Assembly (NCBI GenBank): GCA_916700875.1
Contig: CAKAKS010000031.1
Location: 11,503,624-11,567,623 of the forward strand
Direction of reading: 5' to 3'
Length of the DNA stretch: 64,000 bases
DNA from: Sebastes aleutianus
Taxonomy: Eukaryota; Chordata; Actinopteri; Perciformes; Sebastidae
Below the pieces are notes generated by a model. It did no database searches and had not been told where the DNA came from. It saw only the letters and a program-made list of their open reading frames with translations. Positions 59,136 through 64,000 of the stretch are shown in pieces (the stretch's first letter is position 1; the number at the start of each line of letters is the position of its first letter). A program made the translations under genes and the position numbers.

Positions 59136-59979
59136 TTAACCCTTTGAGATCGACATAGCTGTCTTTCAGAGGCTGTAGCAGGTTCAGTTTTAGAGCTAGA
59201 GTGAAGGTGCAGATATAATATGAAACTAGAAAATCTAAGGAATCCATTGGCATAGATATAGCATGTCATTCTAACTCATCTGGAAGGAGGCAAAATAATG
59301 CTCCAAAGTTATGGAAAATTTTGGCATGGAAAAACTTGAATGGCCATTTTCAAAGGGGTCCCTTGACCTCTGACCTCAAGATATGTGAATGAAAATGGGT
59401 TCTATGGGTACCCACGAGTCTCCCATTTACAGACATGCCCACTTTATGATAATCCCTTGCAGTTCTGGACAAAAACAGTGACGTTTTTGCATGCAGTGTA
59501 AATGTGTTATTTTCGCCAATTCTAAAAGATGATGGTGACTTAATGTATTTTGGAGGGATTATTGATCATTTTTATCAATTCTCGTTTGGTAAAAATTGGT
59601 TAAATTTAGCATCAAATCTATATAACAACTGTAATCAACACAAAAATTGCTGCAACAACTTATGAGACATATAGAGCGTGGCAATGGGCATAATGTACGT
59701 CGATCATAATGTTCTAAGCCCTTACACACTTTCACAATTTATTTTAATTAAGTAATTAATTAATTAATTAATTAATGTTTCTTTCTGATTTATGACTAGA
59801 ACAACTTGACACACAGTGCTGAGCCACATCTCAAATTAATCTTCATGTTCTCAGCTTTCACATGATGTAACCCACTTCTATGTGACATCTACTGTTGACC
59901 TGTTATCTCCTCCTAAAGACCCCCTGTATCCCCCTTGAAAAAGACAAAAACGTGTCTATTGTGGGTCTCAGAGGGTTAA
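59136..59979 (+). mobile_element. piggyBac-like non-autonomous element nested in 58970-60274
   Basis: Bounded by TTAA at 59136-59139 and 59976-59979. Left TIR CCCTTTGAGATCG, right TIR in reverse complement CCCTCTGAGACCC. TTAA target and CCC-starting TIR are the piggyBac signature. 844 bp without a transposase frame. The interior (CCTTGACCTCTGACCTCAAG and others) recurs at 20982 and 27835. Confidence 0.82.
59747..59775 (+). repeat. (TTAA)n microsatellite
   Basis: Seven or so TTAA/TAAT tetranucleotides inside the nested element. Confidence 0.85.
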
Positions 59980-61430
59980 ACCAGGCAGTGTAAACCTCAA
60001 CACTGATTACTGTAAAACTTAAAAGTTATTAAAAGTTCTTCAATAATTAAGTTTGGAACAAAGCAACATAATTATATTGTACATACATTTTTTACCGTAT
60101 ATAACATATTCAGATGTAACCCCTTTGTAATCACCAGCATTTTAATTAGTAAGTTAATTAAATTTTTTTTTTCCCCTGTAACTGTAACTGATAACAATGA
60201 CATGTATTTTGTAATTAAATTACGTAACAATTAACTGTAACTCTGTTACATGTAACTAGTTAATCCCCAACACTGGACACAATATTAGAAAATCTTTTTC
60301 TTTTCTTCTTTTGGAGTCTTTTTTTTCCCCTTTAGTCCCCGATTTATATTTTCATTAACTGTCATATCTGGCCAATTATTATAAATACAAATAATCTAAA
60401 ATTGACAAATGGTTAAGGTCCACTGTTTGAATTAAGATAGGTATCTATCACTTTGGATTAGTAATTTGTCTTAATGAAATTGAATTTCATTAGTGTAACA
60501 AAATGCCAAAGTAGTTGATTGTTTTATTGAGAGAGAGAACAGGACATTTAACGCTCAAAAGTAAAGCAGTAAATCACTGAAGTCTGTGTGTATATAGTTT
60601 TTCAAAGAACCTCATGTTCAAAAGCTTCACACAGGTCAACGAGCAACGCCACTGAAATTGAATCAGAGTTGGTCGTGAGTAGAAGATCATTGACCAATTT
60701 TGTGAGTGTTCTTTTGGTGGCCATGACCAAAACCTCACCCTGAGAAAGGGCAAACCATTATGCTCAACTCTAAAACTTAAAATGTATGTGTTGCCGACTC
60801 AAAATAATTAAAATTTGCAGAGAAATGTCCAAACTCACATTCCCAACCGTCTTTGATTTCGACAGCAGCAGCAGCAGCCCTTGAGCCTCATCGTTACCAC
60901 ACAGTAGGAGTGATCAGTTGTGCCATTAACAAGCACAGATCAGAAGAAAAACACAATTATCTATTCACAAAAACACAATAAAGTGTTCAACACTGGAATC
61001 GCCATGGGGTAAGTTTTACCCCCCTGGCGTTTTCAAAGCATGCAATTCTGTTAAAATAAAACCCTAGATTTCTCAATGAATGTATTTTCCCAAAATTGGA
61101 TTATTAATCATCTAGTGAATTTTGGGTTGTGTGGGATAAACGGAAAAAAAAAAGATCATTTATACCAAGAATTGCAAAGGGGTCATTTTTACCCTTCATA
61201 GGAACCATTGCTGCACTCAACAAATTGCAACACGCCTGGTTGCCTAGCAACCTAGCTATTGTTTAGACATCTTTTGATAGGAAACATGAACCGGAGCAGA
61301 AGATGGATGAATGTCCAAGCAGCTCTGGCAATGCGCCAGGACATGAGTGAGGGAAGAGATTGACTCGTCATTTTCACCGGATGAGGAATCTGCATCTGAG
61401 GACAATTTACAAAAATAAATTAAAATTGAT

Positions 61431-62135
61431 CAGGCTGTAAATGGATTCAAATATTCAATCGTGATTTATCGCATGATTGTTCATAGTTTGTCGCAATTAA
61501 ACACAAATTAACCACAAATTAACCACACATTTTTTATCTGTTCAAAATGTACCTTAAAGAGAGATTTTTCAAGTATTTAATACTCTTATCAACATGGGAT
61601 TGGGCAAATATGCTTGCTTTATGCAAATGTATGTATATATTTATTATTGGAAATCAATTAACAACATAAAACAATGACACATATTGTCCCTAAACCCTCA
61701 CAGGTACTGCATTTAGCATTAAAAAATATGCTCAAATCATTACATGGCAAACTGCAGCCCAACAGGCAACAACAGCTATCAGTGTCTCAGTGTGTCAGTG
61801 TGCTGACTTGACTATGACTTGCCCCAAACTGCATGTGATTATCATAAAGTGGCTGTAAAGGGAGACTCGTGGGTACCCATAAAAAACATTTTCATTCACA
61901 TATCTTGAGGTCAGAAGTCAAGGGACCCCTTTGAAAATGGCCATGCCGTTTTTTCCACGCTAAAATTTAGCGTAAGTTTGGAGTGTTATTTAGCCTCCTT
62001 AGCTACAAGCCAGAATGACATGGTACCATTGGATTTCTAGTTTCATATGATGTCAGTACCTTCACTCTAGCTTTAAAACTGAGCCCGCTACAACCTCCGA
62101 AAGATCGATTGCGTTAATGCGTTAAAGAAATTAGT
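61431..62135 (+). mobile_element. Dispersed repeat, GCTGTAAATGGATTCAA...GCGTTAATGCGTTAAAG family, longest copy
   Basis: Begins CAGGCTGTAAATGGATTCAA and ends GATCGATTGCGTTAATGCGT then TAAAGAAATT. Includes all blocks seen in the shorter copies at 13307, 15564 and 23366. Its 3' 270 bp is the reverse complement of the 5' part of the piggyBac-like element at 59136. No coding frame. Confidence 0.82.
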
Positions 62136-63799
62136 GCCGTATAAACAAATTTGCATCAACTTTGACCGCCCCAAAAAAATGATTAACCTCATTAATTGAA
62201 TTTCAAAATCTTGTTCTGCATTAACACATCCCCGTTATTTCACAAGTTTGAGTTATCTGCTTAATTTCCACTGATGCACCTTTTTGTTTATCATGTGGAC
62301 TGTAAAATGATTCACAAGATGTTGACCAAGTAAATATTTAACATGACAGATGGTGTTAGAAATGTTACAGTAAAGGTTGATGCTACTACAGCCTGCAGAC
62401 TGCTCACATTTTGGCAGGCAGCAGCAGACTTGCATTTGTGCTTCCGTTATTGATTTTGTACACTGCTTATTGCTTCAGTTATTTATTGAAATTATGTCAC
62501 GGAAAAGGATGACTTCATTCTGCTCTTTCTGCTATGTTAAAAATCAAGAGGATCTATCAATTTGACTGATATGGAAAGGAAGTTTGTATGATGGTTGAAG
62601 AGTTGTTGATTAATGACTTTTGTGTTACAAATAGTAAACTAGCAATTGGACACAACTGTATTTTATTATATTTTACTTTATTTGTATAGTTTTCTCCACA
62701 GTTTTCTCTTCACTTTTAATAACTGGAAGCATATTTTGAGCTGTCCTCTTCGCAAGCGGACTTCTTTAACTGTAACAAGCAGTGAAAACTGATCATCAGT
62801 GATACATTTTGTGTTGGAGCAGGAAACAACTTTTGGATGCGTGGGAGTATAAAAAATCTGTCTGAATCTGGCTTAAACCACTCACTTCATTTACAAATCT
62901 GGGTATTATTCAGTGAAAATTAAAAAAAAAAACGAAACAATGAGCCTTATGTTCCTGAATGGATCTACAGTACATCCGCACCATCCCTTTCTTTTTATAC
63001 CTCAAATTATCCGGCCCAGTTGATATATTTTTAGCTCTATTTGTGCATATATTATATAATATTTCCTGTGGATCCACAATGGACTTGGCACATGGCGTTG
63101 CCTCCGCTTAACAGACATGTGGCAAAGCCTCCGTAACAAGTGGGCGTCAGAAAGAATACAGTAAGCCCTTATATCCCTTTACGAGTGGTCACCAAAGAAC
63201 AAGTAATCAGCAACACTGTCAGTGGAACTCATTTTTTGGCTTTAAGTGGCCAGTTGGTTTCCGTGAGGTTAAAGGGATAAAGGAGAGTACTGATCAGTCA
63301 GAGTTACAGCCTTTTTCTTAACAAGGGCTCTTCTGCAAAATATCTCAACATAAATAGGGGTTTTTCCTTGGCACTTTTGGCCACAGCGAGTCAAACCATG
63401 CCATGCTAATTTGCTTTTCCATTACCAGTTTTAGAGCGCCAAGCCGCACCGCGCCTAAGATGGACCATCTCTGGAGTCGGGCCAAAGTTGCTAACTCATG
63501 TCTGTGCAGTAGACCAGCGAGAAAGAAGGGATGTGTTCAGCTCTCAGTAGCTCTCAAGTCTTCTTGTAGCTTCCAAATGAATCTCTCTGTGGTTTGAAGT
63601 TTAGTTTCTCTCCTGATTCCCTTTTCAACGTATTCTCGTACAACGTCGTATCTTACGAAAAAGTTATTCCTCCTTTTTCCTTTTGTTTTCCTACGAATGT
63701 CCAGCAACATGTGTCAATTTCCGCTCGCTACATGCATACAGTCTTTTCAAAAATAAACTTCAGTCTTCACAGGAAACAACTTCCTTAGGTCCAGGCAAC

Positions 63800-64000
63800 A
63801 AAACTACTTAGTTAGGCTTAGGGAAACATTGTGGTTTGGCTTGAAATAACCCCATAAGTGGTGTTAATTGCGTGACAAATATATCAACGTTGAATTCTGA
63901 AACAAATGCTGGTCTCCAGGGCAAAAGTCTGGTATTTTTTGACCCACCCATCTACCCCGACCTCCTCCCTACGCGGGGTTCACTGCTATCTATATTTCCT
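63800..64000 (+). mobile_element. Partial copy of the 51591-52170 type element, cut by the window edge
   Basis: Contains AGGGAAACATTGTGGTTTGG, CCATCTACCCCGACCTCCTC and GGGGTTCACTGCTATCTATA, in the order seen at 4680-4860. It runs to the end of the window. Confidence 0.6.

Larger units (their letters stand above)
58970..60274 (+). mobile_element. Non-autonomous transposon split by an inserted TTAA element
   Basis: Left end GTGTTGGGAATGTTACTTTT with repeated TAATGTAACC/AATTACTT words; right end, in reverse complement, CCAGTGTTGGGGATTAACTA with TTACATGTAACAG. The two halves (58970-59135 and 59980-60274) are separated by the element at 59136-59979. Confidence 0.75.
45982..64000. other. mmp17: Upstream non-coding region, probably mmp17 intron 1
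   Basis: No exon with a start codon, hydrophobic leader and a phase 0 donor was recognised. It contains (GGAT)n at 46626-46700, a LINE-like 3' tail with (ATCT)n at 48905-48994, a probable tRNA-derived SINE at 52415-52560, TTAA-type and hAT-like elements (49012-49150, 51591-52170, 53072-53430, 58970-60274, 61431-62135) and the start of another repeat copy at 63800-64000. Several stretches (47240-47480, 57540-57760) look unrepeated. Confidence 0.55.

Noticed and set aside
60826..60890. Minus-strand ATG followed by a CTG/TGC run and a GTGAGT donor, a candidate signal-peptide exon for mmp17
   Set aside because: In the ATG frame the run encodes cysteines, not leucines, and the donor would leave phase 2, which does not fit the phase 0 start of the exon at 45981. 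The leucine frame has no start codon. The run is a simple trinucleotide repeat.

Overview
The window is vertebrate genomic DNA, almost certainly from a teleost fish and probably a percomorph. It holds split genes with GT-AG introns, many short non-autonomous DNA transposons of kinds common in fish genomes, and long microsatellite and minisatellite tracts. There are no operons, Shine-Dalgarno sites or long uninterrupted coding frames.

I can support one protein-coding gene. It lies on the minus strand and spans at least 6191-45981. It is a membrane-type matrix metalloproteinase, best matched to MMP17 (MT4-MMP). Eight consecutive internal exons can be placed to the base. They join without any phase conflict into 1330 coding bases (443 codons plus one base), covering most of the propeptide with the cysteine switch PRCSLPD, an RRKR furin-type site, the complete catalytic domain with HEFGHAIGLVH and the Met-turn, a proline-rich hinge, and about three blades of the hemopexin domain. 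The first exon (signal peptide) and the last exon or exons (fourth blade with its closing cysteine, and the probable GPI-anchor tail) were not found and probably lie outside the window.

Layout from low to high coordinate: 1-6190 is sequence 3' of the last visible exon, with a 27-bp minisatellite and transposon fragments. 6191-12659 holds six exons (hemopexin blades, hinge, zinc-site exon). 12660-29172 is a 16.5-kb intron. 29173-29459 is the first catalytic exon. 29460-45568 is a 16.1-kb intron. 45569-45981 holds two propeptide exons separated by a 144-bp intron. 45982-64000 is the upstream part, probably intron 1, with no recognisable exon.

The introns are a patchwork of miniature transposons. 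Several unrelated families sit between TTAA tetranucleotides (piggyBac-type target), others have hAT-like ends, and at least one TTAA element is cleanly nested inside another element. I see no CRISPR, tRNA gene, rRNA or intact transposase, and no convincing sign of a new biological system. The most useful results are the reconstructed mmp17 fragment, including a propeptide exon with no start codon of its own, and the transposon stratigraphy.
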